Below are positions 46,188-55,010 of a stretch of 64,000 bases of DNA, in pieces. Position numbers and translations under genes: made by a program. The number at the start of each line of letters is the position of its first letter. Positions within the stretch are counted from its first letter, which is position 1. The notes below the pieces were generated by a model. It was not told the DNA's origin and made no database searches. It worked only from the letters and a program-made list of their open reading frames with translations. Origin of the DNA: Saccharopolyspora erythraea NRRL 2338. GTDB lineage: Bacteria; Actinomycetota; Actinomycetes; Mycobacteriales; Pseudonocardiaceae. The DNA lies in the NCBI RefSeq assembly GCF_000062885.1, contig NC_009142.1, positions 930,001-994,000 of the forward strand, written 5' to 3'.

Positions 46188-48199
46188 TCCGTCACCTCCC
46201 CCAACAGTTCCTGGATCTCGGCCTCCAGCGCCTTCAGCTCGGCGTCGATCTCCGCCAGCGGTCTCGGCGGTTCGTACACGTAGAAGTGGCGGGTGAACGG
46301 AATCTCGTACCCGATCTTGGTCTTGGTGTGGTCGATCCAGGCGTCGGGGACGTGCGGCAGTACCTCGCGTTCGAGGTAGTCCTCAACGTCCTGGTCGAGG
46401 GGCACGTTTTCGTAGTCGCGGAGTTCGGGGTCGGGTTCGGTCTCGCCCTTGGCGATCTGGACTTCGCCCTCGGGGTCGCGGACGCCGATGGCGTCGCGCA
46501 GAGCCTTGTTGAAAGCGGCACCGGTGGGCCAAGTGAGCCCGGCGGCGACGATGGCGTCCTTGAGTGCCAGCCAGGCTTCGGTCTTCTTCCACCAGGTTTG
46601 GCCGAGCAGTGGTCGCAGCGCGGCCACGAACTGCTCGGGGTCGTCGAGTTTCTGGATCTGCTTGGCCTCGCCGAGTGAGGCGAGGATCTCCTCGGTGAAC
46701 TCGAACCGCAGCTTCAGAGGGCGTTCGACGGTGATCCTGCGGTAGCCGAAGTCGTCGTTTTCGAAAACCTTGACCTTGCCGTGCAGCGGGTGGTTCTCGT
46801 CCTTCGCCACCTGCAGTGCCTCTGCGTAGAGGCGGGTGATCTCGGCGATCTGATCCGACGCGACGTACTTTCGCTTATCACCCAACGACTTCCGCATTTT
46901 CTGCCAGTACTCGCGGGCGTCGAGCAGCACCACTTTGCCCTTGTAGTCGGGGCTCTTGCGGTTGGTGAGAATCCAGAAATAGGTGGAGATACCGGTGTTG
47001 TAGAACAGCTGGTCCGGCAGCGCGACGACAGCTTCGAGCCAGTCGTTTTCAAGGATGTGCTGGCGGATCTGCGACTCGCCCGATCCGGCGGCTCCGGTGA
47101 ACAGCGGGGAGCCGTTGAACACGATCGCGACCCGGCCGCCGCCGTCCTCGACGGAGTTCATCTTCGACAGCATGTGCTGCAGGAACAGCAGGGACCCGTC
47201 GTTGATGCGCGGCAGCGCCGGCCAGAACCGGCTGTTCTCGCCGAGCTGTTCAAGATCGCCTTCGACGTCCTCCTTGACCTTCTTCCACTCGACGCCGAAC
47301 GGCGGATTGGCCAGCAGATAGTGGAACGTCCGACGGTAGTGGCCGTCGTCGCTGAAAGAGTTGCCGAACTTGATGTTGTCCGGGTCCTGGTCCTTGATCA
47401 TGAGGTCAGACCGACAGATTGCCCACGACTCCGGGTTGAGCTCCTGCCCGTAGACCTCGACGGTCGCGTCCGCATTCATCGTGGTGATGTGCTCGTAGGC
47501 GGCGCTGAGCATCCCGCCCGTCCCGCACGCCGGATCCAGCACTCGGCGAATCACGCCTGGCTTGCTCAACGCCTCGTCGTCTGGGGCGATCAGCAGGTTC
47601 ACCATCAGCTCGATGACCTCACGCGGTGTGAAGTGCTCACCTGCGGTCTCGTTGGACTGCTCGGCGAACCGCCGGATCAGTTCCTCGAAGATGTAACCCA
47701 TCTGGTGGTTGTCGACGACCTCCGGCCGCAGATCCAGATCGGCGAACGTGCTGGTCACCTTGTAGAGCAGGTTAGCGCCGTCAAGTTTCTTGATCTGCTG
47801 TGCGAAGTCGTAGCGCTCCAGGACCTCGTAGGCGTTCGGGGAGAAACCACCGATGTACTGTGTGAGGTTCCGCGCCACATGCGACGAGTCAGCCACGATC
47901 GATTTCAACGTGAGGGGCGTGGTGTTGTAAAAGCGGTGGCCCGACGCCTTGCGGAGGAACGTGTCCGGGTCGAGGTCCCGATTACGGTACTTCTCGACTG
48001 TCTCCAGGACCTTCCCCCGGGTCGGCTTCAGCACGCATTCGAGTCGTCGCAGCACCGTGAACGGCAGGATCACCTTGCCGTAGTCGGACTGTTTGTAGTC
48101 ACCGCGCAGCAGATCGGCGACCGACCAGGCGTGGTTCGCCAACTCGGTGTGCTTGTTCGTGTTCAACGTTGTCCCTCGGTCGTCATCGAAGATCGACAA
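46184..48199 (-). CDS. hsdM: Type I restriction methylase subunit M
   Basis: This is an N6-adenine methylase. The 671-residue protein has the HsdM N-terminal helical domain (about residues 14-150), the SAM-binding DPACGTGG at 222-229 and the catalytic NPPF at 298-301. An unusually long C-terminal region of about 200 residues follows the catalytic domain. The gene overlaps hsdS by four bases and follows another methylase gene after 62 bp, all leftward, so the methylases are probably co-transcribed. Confidence 0.94.
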   Translation of the reverse strand: MSIFDDDRGTTLNTNKHTELANHAWSVADLLRGDYKQSDYGKVILPFTVLRRLECVLKPTRGKVLETVEKYRNRDLDPDTFLRKASGHRFYNTTPLTLKSIVADSSHVARNLTQYIGGFSPNAYEVLERYDFAQQIKKLDGANLLYKVTSTFADLDLRPEVVDNHQMGYIFEELIRRFAEQSNETAGEHFTPREVIELMVNLLIAPDDEALSKPGVIRRVLDPACGTGGMLSAAYEHITTMNADATVEVYGQELNPESWAICRSDLMIKDQDPDNIKFGNSFSDDGHYRRTFHYLLANPPFGVEWKKVKEDVEGDLEQLGENSRFWPALPRINDGSLLFLQHMLSKMNSVEDGGGRVAIVFNGSPLFTGAAGSGESQIRQHILENDWLEAVVALPDQLFYNTGISTYFWILTNRKSPDYKGKVVLLDAREYWQKMRKSLGDKRKYVASDQIAEITRLYAEALQVAKDENHPLHGKVKVFENDDFGYRRITVERPLKLRFEFTEEILASLGEAKQIQKLDDPEQFVAALRPLLGQTWWKKTEAWLALKDAIVAAGLTWPTGAAFNKALRDAIGVRDPEGEVQIAKGETEPDPELRDYENVPLDQDVEDYLEREVLPHVPDAWIDHTKTKIGYEIPFTRHFYVYEPPRPLAEIDAELKALEAEIQELLGEVTE

Positions 48200-48261
48200 T
48201 GTTGCCTAATTGCGGGCGGACCGCCCGCACGCGATCAGGGTGGTTCTGTGGTGTGCAGTAC

Positions 48262-50310
48262 TCAGGGCTGGTCTTCTGGCGGCAACAGGGCTCCGCTGGT
48301 CAGGCCGGTGGTCCACTGTCGGGCGGTCTCGGCAGCGAGTTCGTTGGCGAGTGCAGCCGCCCTCCAGATCGCGTGCAGGTGCCGAAAGGCTCTGCCGTAG
48401 TCGAGCTGCCGTTCGGGTGGCATAAGCGGAACCCGGAGTCGTTTGACGTCGAGCCGCACGATCGACGAGCCAGTCGTGGCGCGATGCGTGTTCTCGTCGG
48501 CCGACAGGAATCCGGCCAGGAACCATGAGTCAAGCCTTTCGGGGTCCGGCCGGAGTAGGAACAGGTGGGCTCCCAGCAGTTTCCCGGTATCGTCCTCGCC
48601 GGCCACGCGCGCAGGAACGCTCTTCAGGCCCTGCAGCGTCTCGGGCATGATCACGTCCCCCCGCTCGATCCGGATGGGCTCGACCGGCTTGTCCCGTAGC
48701 GATCCCGACGGGCGCGGCTCGCCGCGAAGATCACTTAGCGTCAAGATTGCCACATCATTGGAAGCGACGTCAGCATTTCGTGTGGATCCAGTGCGATGTG
48801 TGGGCGTAGCCCGGTGCAGCGCGAGCGCACCGCCACGCAGCAGGTCCGCCACTGTCGCGGTGCGCCATGTCATCGGTTCGCCCTCGGAAACCGACCATAC
48901 CGTCGTCATCGGTGTGTCGGACGGTTGCTTCGAGTCAATCGTTGGCGTACTCGCGAGCTGGGCCAGCTCGTCGCACGCGCGGCCTAGGCGTTTCCGCAGT
49001 TCTTCCGCCAGCTCTGCCTGCTCGTTGGGAGAGATCGCGGTCCTTATGTGCACCCGGCGAGCCGGAGTGACGTCGACGGTGGCGTCGAGCAGATCGACGA
49101 TCGAAAGGCGTTGTGCCACATCGGGAACTGCCTCGAAACGATCCTCGGCCTCGTCGAAGTCCCGCCACAGCTCCACGATGCGTTGATCGGACACGCTTCC
49201 GGAGGAGGCGTCGACGAACAGCACCGACTTGCCGGTCGCGAGAGCCTCATCCGGGCAGGTCAGCACCCAGATGTGGAGGCTGAGGTGCAACGGCGGGGCG
49301 GCACCCGGCGGTAACCCGATCACCGCACGCAGCGCGCCCTGGCGGATCAGCTCGGCCCGCACCCGGCGACCGGACGGCCGCTCAGCCGCACCCGGCGGCA
49401 TCAAGACGACCGCCAGACCACCGGGTTCGAGGTGCGCGAGGCAGTGCTGCACCCATGCCAGCTCCGACTCCGACCTGGGCGGCAGCCCGTACACCCAGCG
49501 CGGGTCGTAGGCGAGGTCGTCGTGCCCCCAGTCGCGCACGCCGAACGGCGGGTTGCAGAGGACCGTGTCGACGCGGGTATCGGGGAACGCGTCTGCACGG
49601 AGGCTGTCACCGAAGGCGACCGCAGCGTTCGCAACGGCCTCGACCTTGAGCCTGACGTCGGTCAACGTGGCCTGAACGTCGATGGCATCCTGGCCATACA
49701 GGCGATTCGCGCCCCGGCCCACAGCGGCGGACAGTAGCCCGCCCGTGCCGCACGCCGGATCGAACACGCACTCCGGATAATCGGATGCGAGATTCGCCAT
49801 CAGTTCGGCGACGGGCTGGGGCGTCGCATAGGCACCGGCGGTGTCTGGGACCAGCACCTCACGAAACACTTCGACCGTCGCCCGGCCACCGTCCTCCGCC
49901 ACACAGTGCGTCAGTGCGCGCAGGGATTTGACGTCCGCGTCGAGCGCCGCCGACGCGCCGATACGGCTCGCGAGCTCATCGACGAGCGCCGCCTCCGGCA
50001 TCTCGTACAGCTCGGTGAGCCACTTTGCATCGGCACGCGCGAGTGATGGCACCAGCTCGGCCAGTACCAGCGCCGCATCTGGACTCGCGCGCAACACGAT
50101 ACGGAGCTCGTCGGCCGGAGACGACCCGGGCAACTGCCCGCGCGCCGACAGCCACTCCCGCACCTCGTCGAGGTCATATGCCGGGCTGGTGTCAGTACCA
50201 CCGGCCGGCGCCGGAAAGTCCGCGTGCCTCCGACGCCAGTTGCTCACGGTGGCGCGAGTAACCCCGGCCAGACGCGAGATGTCGGCTGCGGTGACGTGCG
50301 TGGACGTCAT
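48262..50310 (-). CDS. N6-DNA methylase with N-terminal HTH and C-terminal recognition-like region
   Basis: The 682-residue protein starts with a MerR/excisionase-like helix-turn-helix (about residues 5-60: ISRLAGVTRATVSNWRR, DLDEVREWL). A methylase domain follows with DPACGTGG at 184-191 and NPPF at 253-256. A last third of about 200 residues (AILTLSDLRGE, GDVIMPETLQG, VRLDVKRLRVPLMPPERQLDYG) resembles a type I specificity half. It could therefore methylate on its own. It lies 62 bp before hsdM on the same strand and is divergent from the DUF6119 gene. The absence of a dedicated nuclease gene leaves its partner open. Confidence 0.82.
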   Translation of the reverse strand: MTSTHVTAADISRLAGVTRATVSNWRRRHADFPAPAGGTDTSPAYDLDEVREWLSARGQLPGSSPADELRIVLRASPDAALVLAELVPSLARADAKWLTELYEMPEAALVDELASRIGASAALDADVKSLRALTHCVAEDGGRATVEVFREVLVPDTAGAYATPQPVAELMANLASDYPECVFDPACGTGGLLSAAVGRGANRLYGQDAIDVQATLTDVRLKVEAVANAAVAFGDSLRADAFPDTRVDTVLCNPPFGVRDWGHDDLAYDPRWVYGLPPRSESELAWVQHCLAHLEPGGLAVVLMPPGAAERPSGRRVRAELIRQGALRAVIGLPPGAAPPLHLSLHIWVLTCPDEALATGKSVLFVDASSGSVSDQRIVELWRDFDEAEDRFEAVPDVAQRLSIVDLLDATVDVTPARRVHIRTAISPNEQAELAEELRKRLGRACDELAQLASTPTIDSKQPSDTPMTTVWSVSEGEPMTWRTATVADLLRGGALALHRATPTHRTGSTRNADVASNDVAILTLSDLRGEPRPSGSLRDKPVEPIRIERGDVIMPETLQGLKSVPARVAGEDDTGKLLGAHLFLLRPDPERLDSWFLAGFLSADENTHRATTGSSIVRLDVKRLRVPLMPPERQLDYGRAFRHLHAIWRAAALANELAAETARQWTTGLTSGALLPPEDQP

Positions 50311-50529
50311 GACGCCCGTCCCAAGATCCGTCGCATAGGCCGGATGCTACACCACGACCCAGACCCGTAAGCATGTTTGACAGAGCTTTCACGCTGTGGT
50401 GTTATATCGACGCTTTCACTGGTTCGTGATCACGCGACGTCTCCCGCTCCACTCCGCTCTCCATGCCCCGCACAGCCCGGGGCTCCAGCACGGGCGCCCA
50501 GCCGCCCCTCCAACCCGAAGGGAAAACCC

Positions 50530-52185
50530 ATGCCACGACGCACCTCGTGCAGCACGGTCTCGCTCTACCGCCTCGACGGGGAACTGGACCTTGCCGACTG
50601 TCTGCTCGATTCGTCGTCCGCGGACGACCTCGAAGACCACGAAGTCCAGCTCGACGAGGTCACGTGTCGACTGGTCATGGGGCGGATGCACTCCGACGAG
50701 CCGTCCTGGGCCGCACACGTCAACTCGCTTACCGGCCTGCCGGTGCGCCTCCCGAGTTCGCAGCCCTTCGGCGTGCTGCTCGTCCCGTTGCCGCCCTGGA
50801 CCTACGCGCTGATCTGGGGTCACGGCCATCGTTTGCTCGACGCCGAGGTCATCGAGCAGAACTTCGGGCTTCTCTTCGGCATCCGGCGACTCGATCCGGC
50901 ACACCTGCGCACAGTGTCCCGCTCCGCGATGGACATCACCGCGCGGACGACCCAGACATCGATCCCCGGCGGAGGCGACGTCGGTTCCTTTGGAATGGAG
51001 CCTTACGGCGAGTTCGTCAGCCGCTTCAAAGGCCCTGCCGATCTCAACGACCTCACCTACGGCACGGAGACCGGCAGGGACCCTCAGATCGAGGTCGGCG
51101 ACAACCTCAAGGCGCCGCTTCCCCGCTTCGGTACTGCCCTGCTGAGCGATCTGAACGCCATCACCAAGATCGTCGATGAGCCTGACGACGACTCCTCGCT
51201 GCGGTTCGCACACTTGGTCCGGCGCGTCAAATCCCGTGACCCCGAACGATCTCGACTCGAAGGACGCTTGGCCGAGGCGCTCGCGAACGGAGCCGAATAC
51301 CACCCGCTCGGAATCGCGTGGCCGGCCAACGATCTCCGCGCAGCCGAGGAAGCGTGGTCGTTCAAGGTGAAAAGCCTCGGCGGTAGCGGTCCGCTGGTCT
51401 TGGAACCGAGCATGGAGCTCGATGTGCTCTCCGAGCAATTCCGCGGCATGCCCGCCGACGTGCGACTCCATCGTCTCCGCACCGCGCGGGTCGTGCCCTG
51501 TGCCGACGACGCCGGAACGGAGGAGATCGGCACATCGACGTCGCTGCGGCGATGGATCGTGTTCGAAACAACCATCGACCACGTCCGATACTGCTACTTT
51601 CAGGGGGAGTGGTTCCGCATCGGCGAAGAGTACGTCGAGCGGATCCGTGACCAGGTCGAACAGTTGCTCACGCGGAAGAACACGACGCTCACGTTCCCAG
51701 TGTGGAACCGCCGGGCTGGACACGCTGACGAGCACAGCTACTGCCATCAGGTCGCCGAGCGCGACGGCTACCTGTGCTTCGACCGGAACTTCGCCCATAC
51801 TCCGTTCCACCCGAAGTTCGAGCTGTGCGACGTCGTGGGACCGAACGACGAACTCGTACACATCAAGTGGCTGGGGGCGGCAACGGCTGCGAGCCATCTC
51901 TACACCCAGGCAGCAGTGTCAGCCGAGGCGTTGCGGGACGAACCTGACGCGGCTCGTCAGCTCAACGAGAAGATCCAGGAACTCTCGCCGGGTCGCCCCG
52001 AGGCCCAGCCCTCCAAGGTGGTGCTAGCCATCGCGGGACGCTCATGGGACCCGCAGCAGTTGTTCACCCTCTCGCAGGTGAGCCTGCTGCGGCTCGACCG
52101 CACCCTACGTTCCTACAACACCACGCTCGAGTTCGCCAACATCCCCCATGTCCGCAGGCCGGCTCGCAAGCGGGGAAGGCGCTGA
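50530..52185 (+). CDS. DUF6119 (TIGR04141-like, sporadically distributed) family protein
   Basis: The 551-residue protein shows the layout of the sporadically distributed TIGR04141/DUF6119 family. It begins VSLYRLDGELDLADCL. A WGHGHRLLDAEVIEQNFGLLFGIRRLDP block is near residue 100, TRTTQTS-type sequence is near 140, and VGSFGMEPYGEF and a C-terminal segment with EWFRIGEEYVERI and FPVWNRRAGHADE follow. The function is unknown, but such genes recur in restriction and defence islands. The ATG at 50530 has GAAGGG upstream; a TTG at 50377 in the same frame is unlikely. It is divergent from the methylase gene. Confidence 0.7.
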   Translation: MPRRTSCSTVSLYRLDGELDLADCLLDSSSADDLEDHEVQLDEVTCRLVMGRMHSDEPSWAAHVNSLTGLPVRLPSSQPFGVLLVPLPPWTYALIWGHGHRLLDAEVIEQNFGLLFGIRRLDPAHLRTVSRSAMDITARTTQTSIPGGGDVGSFGMEPYGEFVSRFKGPADLNDLTYGTETGRDPQIEVGDNLKAPLPRFGTALLSDLNAITKIVDEPDDDSSLRFAHLVRRVKSRDPERSRLEGRLAEALANGAEYHPLGIAWPANDLRAAEEAWSFKVKSLGGSGPLVLEPSMELDVLSEQFRGMPADVRLHRLRTARVVPCADDAGTEEIGTSTSLRRWIVFETTIDHVRYCYFQGEWFRIGEEYVERIRDQVEQLLTRKNTTLTFPVWNRRAGHADEHSYCHQVAERDGYLCFDRNFAHTPFHPKFELCDVVGPNDELVHIKWLGAATAASHLYTQAAVSAEALRDEPDAARQLNEKIQELSPGRPEAQPSKVVLAIAGRSWDPQQLFTLSQVSLLRLDRTLRSYNTTLEFANIPHVRRPARKRGRR

Positions 52186-52873
52186 GCCGGACGGCCTGTA
52201 CCTCAGCGTCCTCGCTTTCAACGACCTTGACCGGGATCCCCGCACTTCATGTAAACCTGACCGCAACTGATCCCTTGGGGAAGCTGACTGACGTAGACCC
52301 CTTGTACGCTGCGCCTGTAGCGCGGAGCATAGAAGATGCGCAGTTCTGGATAAACCGTTTCAGCCGTTGCCTCGCTTGCCTCTCGCCGCAGAGCCCTTGC
52401 TCGCGGCACCAGCCGCCAAGGTGATCGCCGACCAGCGCCGTAAGGAGGGACGGGCGACCGGTAAGCCCATCCGGCTGCTCATCGGTGACCGGCATCCCGC
52501 GGTCTACGCCTACAAGAAGCTCAAGTCGGCAAAGCCCTGCTCAAACTCGGCTACGTCGTCCCAGCGCACGTAACAACCTGATACCTCGTGGTGCCCTGGT
52601 GCGTCGAGGACCCGCGCAGTACTGCGGTGGCAGTCGGCTGGTCGCGCGAGAGAACCGAGGCTCGCTCGATGGGCGGGGCGGATGTCCCTTCGAGCGGTAA
52701 TCAGGGACGTGCTCCGATATCGACGTACCTTGATCGGGTTGAGCTCGACTCACTTTGTCGGCGCGCACTGGAAAAGGTCTCAGGTTGATTACAACGGGGC
52801 GGGATCACCCTCAAACCGAGACGTGCTCTCGCTAGAGTTGCACGCTCAATGTGACGGGCTTGGAGGGTGCGCG
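52186..52873. other. Intergenic region without recognised gene
   Basis: There are about 690 bases between the DUF6119 and dual-OB genes. Short open frames exist on both strands, but none has a family-like sequence, coupling or ribosome site. It may be decayed coding sequence. Confidence 0.4.
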
Positions 52874-53566
52874 GTGGCAGCAACCAAGGTACTGGTGTGT
52901 CTGGCGAATTCCCGCAAAAATAATGAGCGCTGTGTTGCAGGTATCGAGGTCGTCAATGGGTGGAAAAGGTGGATTCGTCCTGTCAGCGACCGTCCAGGTC
53001 AGGGAGTGTCCGTTGTCGAGCGGCAATATCAGGGTGGGGCGGAACCACAGGTGCTCGACAACATCTCCGTGCCGCTGCTTGGGCCTCAGCCGGACGGCTT
53101 CCAACGGGAGAACTGGCTCCTCGATTCCACTGTCCGGTGGCAGAAGGTCGGTCGAATCGGGTGGAGTGAACTGTGCACGTTGGAGCAGCTCCCCGAAAGT
53201 TTGTGGATCAACGGCCATCATTCGTCCACCGGGATGAACGACCGCGTGCCGACCGGGCAGGGGCGCCTAGTGGAGGATTCACTCAAGCTCATCCGTGTTG
53301 ACAGCGTGAAAATTCAGGTGATGCCGTGGTCAACGAACGAGAAGCCATATGTGCGGGCTCAGTTTCTCTATGCACGCTATGCGTACGCACTGCGAGTGAC
53401 CGACCCGGTGTATGAAAAGAATTTTCACGACAGGGGACCTGGAGAATACCGATTGGGTGAATCCTTCCTGACGGTGAGCCTCGCAGAAGAGTTCCAGGGC
53501 TACTTCTACAAGCTGGCGGCTGCCATCGTCGAGCGCGCCGATGCTGACCCGGGCGGCCGGCGATGA
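52874..53566 (+). CDS. Dual OB-fold-like protein linked to DUF488
   Basis: The 230-residue protein begins with the marked VLVCLANSRKNNERCVAGIEV pattern and contains GWKRWIRPVS, a signature of dual-OB (DuOB-type) proteins that occur with DUF488 genes. A second strand-rich half includes KIQVMPWSTNEKPYVRAQF. OB folds bind nucleic acids or nucleotides. The GTG at 52874 is chosen because GGAGGGTG lies about five bases upstream and it starts the conserved strand. The gene overlaps the following DUF488 gene by four bases. A role in nucleic-acid sensing or processing is inferred. Confidence 0.72.
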   Translation: MAATKVLVCLANSRKNNERCVAGIEVVNGWKRWIRPVSDRPGQGVSVVERQYQGGAEPQVLDNISVPLLGPQPDGFQRENWLLDSTVRWQKVGRIGWSELCTLEQLPESLWINGHHSSTGMNDRVPTGQGRLVEDSLKLIRVDSVKIQVMPWSTNEKPYVRAQFLYARYAYALRVTDPVYEKNFHDRGPGEYRLGESFLTVSLAEEFQGYFYKLAAAIVERADADPGGRR

Positions 53567-54177
53567 CGTCAGGCACAGTACTCATGATCGGTCACTCCAC
53601 ACATGGTTTTCCGAGCTTTGTAAGGCTGCTCCGACAGCACGAGGTTACGGCTGTCGCCGATGTGCGCTCGGTCCCCGTCAGCCGGTTCACGCCGCAGTTC
53701 AACCGGGGCTCGGTGGAACGCGGTCTGCGCCAGGCCGGCATCAGGTACGCCTTCCTGGGCAAGGAACTCGGAGCGCGTACAGACGACACCACCTGCTATG
53801 TCAACGGGCGGGTGCAGTATGGCCGCCTCGCTGAGAAGCCTGAGTTCGTCAGCGGCATTGAACGCCTGATGAAGGGGGCACAGACCGAGCGGATCGCTGT
53901 CATGTGCACTGAGGGCGAGCCGTTGGACTGCCATCGCACGGTGCTCATCGCGCGAGTGCTCACAGAGCGCGGCGTCACGATCGAGCACATCCACGGCGAC
54001 GGGCGGATCGAGAGCCATACCTCGGCGATGGAGCGTCTAATGGAGATGTTCGGGCTGGCAGAGGCCGATCTGTTCCGGACGCCAGTCGAGCGTCTCGAAG
54101 AGGCGCTGAGCCGTCAGGAACACCGGATCGCGTACATTGACGAGGAGCTTCGCAGCGAGGGGACAGCAGAGGTATGA
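53563..54177 (+). CDS. DUF488 family protein (first copy)
   Basis: The 204-residue DUF488 protein has the N-terminal IGHSTHGFPSFVRLLRQH, ADVRSVPVSR with a likely active-site Arg, FLGKELGAR, and the diagnostic CTEGEPLDCHRTVLIA. The conserved Cys and Cys-His-Arg suggest a catalytic or ligand site, but the family activity is not established. It starts in an ATGA overlap with the dual-OB gene and ends in an ATGA overlap with a second DUF488 gene. Confidence 0.85.
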   Translation: MTSGTVLMIGHSTHGFPSFVRLLRQHEVTAVADVRSVPVSRFTPQFNRGSVERGLRQAGIRYAFLGKELGARTDDTTCYVNGRVQYGRLAEKPEFVSGIERLMKGAQTERIAVMCTEGEPLDCHRTVLIARVLTERGVTIEHIHGDGRIESHTSAMERLMEMFGLAEADLFRTPVERLEEALSRQEHRIAYIDEELRSEGTAEV

Positions 54178-54611
54178 AGATTCACACCATCGGGTTCACG
54201 AAGAAGTCCGCCGAGAAGTTTTTCGGCCTGTTGCGCGCTTCGGGAGCGACGACACTGGTCGACATCCGGCTTAACAACGTCTCGCAACTGGCGGGTTTCG
54301 CCAAGCGGGATGACCTGAGGTACTTCCTCGGCGAACTCTGCGGTATGTCCTACACCCATCGACCCGATCTGGCCCCGACGCAGCCCATGCTCGACGATTA
54401 CAAGAAGCAGCGCACCGGCTGGGCGATGTACGAAAACCGATTCCTGGAGCTGATGGAACAGCGGCGAATTGAGGATGCCGTCCCGCGGGAACAGTTCGGC
54501 AACGCGGTACTGCTCTGCAGCGAGGACAAGCCGCACCACTGCCACCGCCGGTTAGTCGCGGAGTACCTCGCGCAACACTGGGACAACGTCGCGATCGAGC
54601 ACCTGACCTGA
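54174..54611 (+). CDS. DUF488 family protein (second copy)
   Basis: This 145-residue shorter DUF488 paralogue begins IHTIGFTKKSAEKFF, then VDIRLNNVSQLAGFAKRDDLRYFL, and ends with LLCSEDKPHHCHRRLVAEYLA, the family Cys/Cys-His-Arg signature. It is translationally coupled to the first copy. The two copies and the dual-OB protein form a three-gene unit that ends in a hairpin at 54617-54657. The gene order suggests that the three proteins form one complex. Confidence 0.85.
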   Translation: MKIHTIGFTKKSAEKFFGLLRASGATTLVDIRLNNVSQLAGFAKRDDLRYFLGELCGMSYTHRPDLAPTQPMLDDYKKQRTGWAMYENRFLELMEQRRIEDAVPREQFGNAVLLCSEDKPHHCHRRLVAEYLAQHWDNVAIEHLT

Positions 54612-54616
54612 GTGCG

Positions 54617-54657
54617 CGCTCCAGCGCCTCCGCGAAGCACGGCGGGCGCTTGGAGCG
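54617..54657 (+). terminator. Terminator hairpin of the dual-OB/DUF488 operon
   Basis: CGCTCC-A-GCGCC (54617-54628) pairs with GGCGC-T-T-GGAGCG (54645-54657), about 12 pairs with one bulge, starting five bases after the last stop codon. There is no U-run. Confidence 0.65.
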
Positions 54658-54673
54658 TCCTCACAACGCGCCA

Positions 54674-54755
54674 GCGCCCGGACGTCGGCGCCGCCGAGCT
54701 ACCTCAACGGTGGCGGAAACGAGCAGCTCACGGCGAGTGCGATTTCGCGTAGATG
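54674..54755 (+). repeat. Direct repeat copy A (att-arm-like)
   Basis: About 82 bases are highly similar to 56593-56674 in the same orientation, including GGTGGCGGAAAC, AGCAGCTC and GTAGATG. Copy B abuts the attR core but copy A is not followed by the core. The two copies flank the AT-richer PD-(D/E)XK-like gene. Copy A is probably a remnant of an earlier attachment arm. Confidence 0.75.
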
Positions 54756-55010
54756 TTGTGCGTGCTGGCGACTACGAATGCGCCGATTCCGCCTGCAAGC
54801 CGATGGGAAACTCCACCCGTGCGGCAGATCCACGCGATCCTCAATCGCCAACCGCATTGGCCCCACGAGGCAACTCAAATAGACCCCGCCCTCTGCTAAG
54901 AAACTGGGCGTGCCCAGCAAAGCCGCACATGGCAGCGAGACGCATCGTGATCCGTTCATCCGAACTGCCGGCGCCTCGACATTTCCCAGTTGAAAACGAC
55001 CAAGTGTCAC

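Noticed and set aside
52326-52700. Short frames in the gap before the dual-OB gene, considered as a possible transposase remnant.
   Set aside because: No transposase motif, terminal repeat or target duplication was visible.
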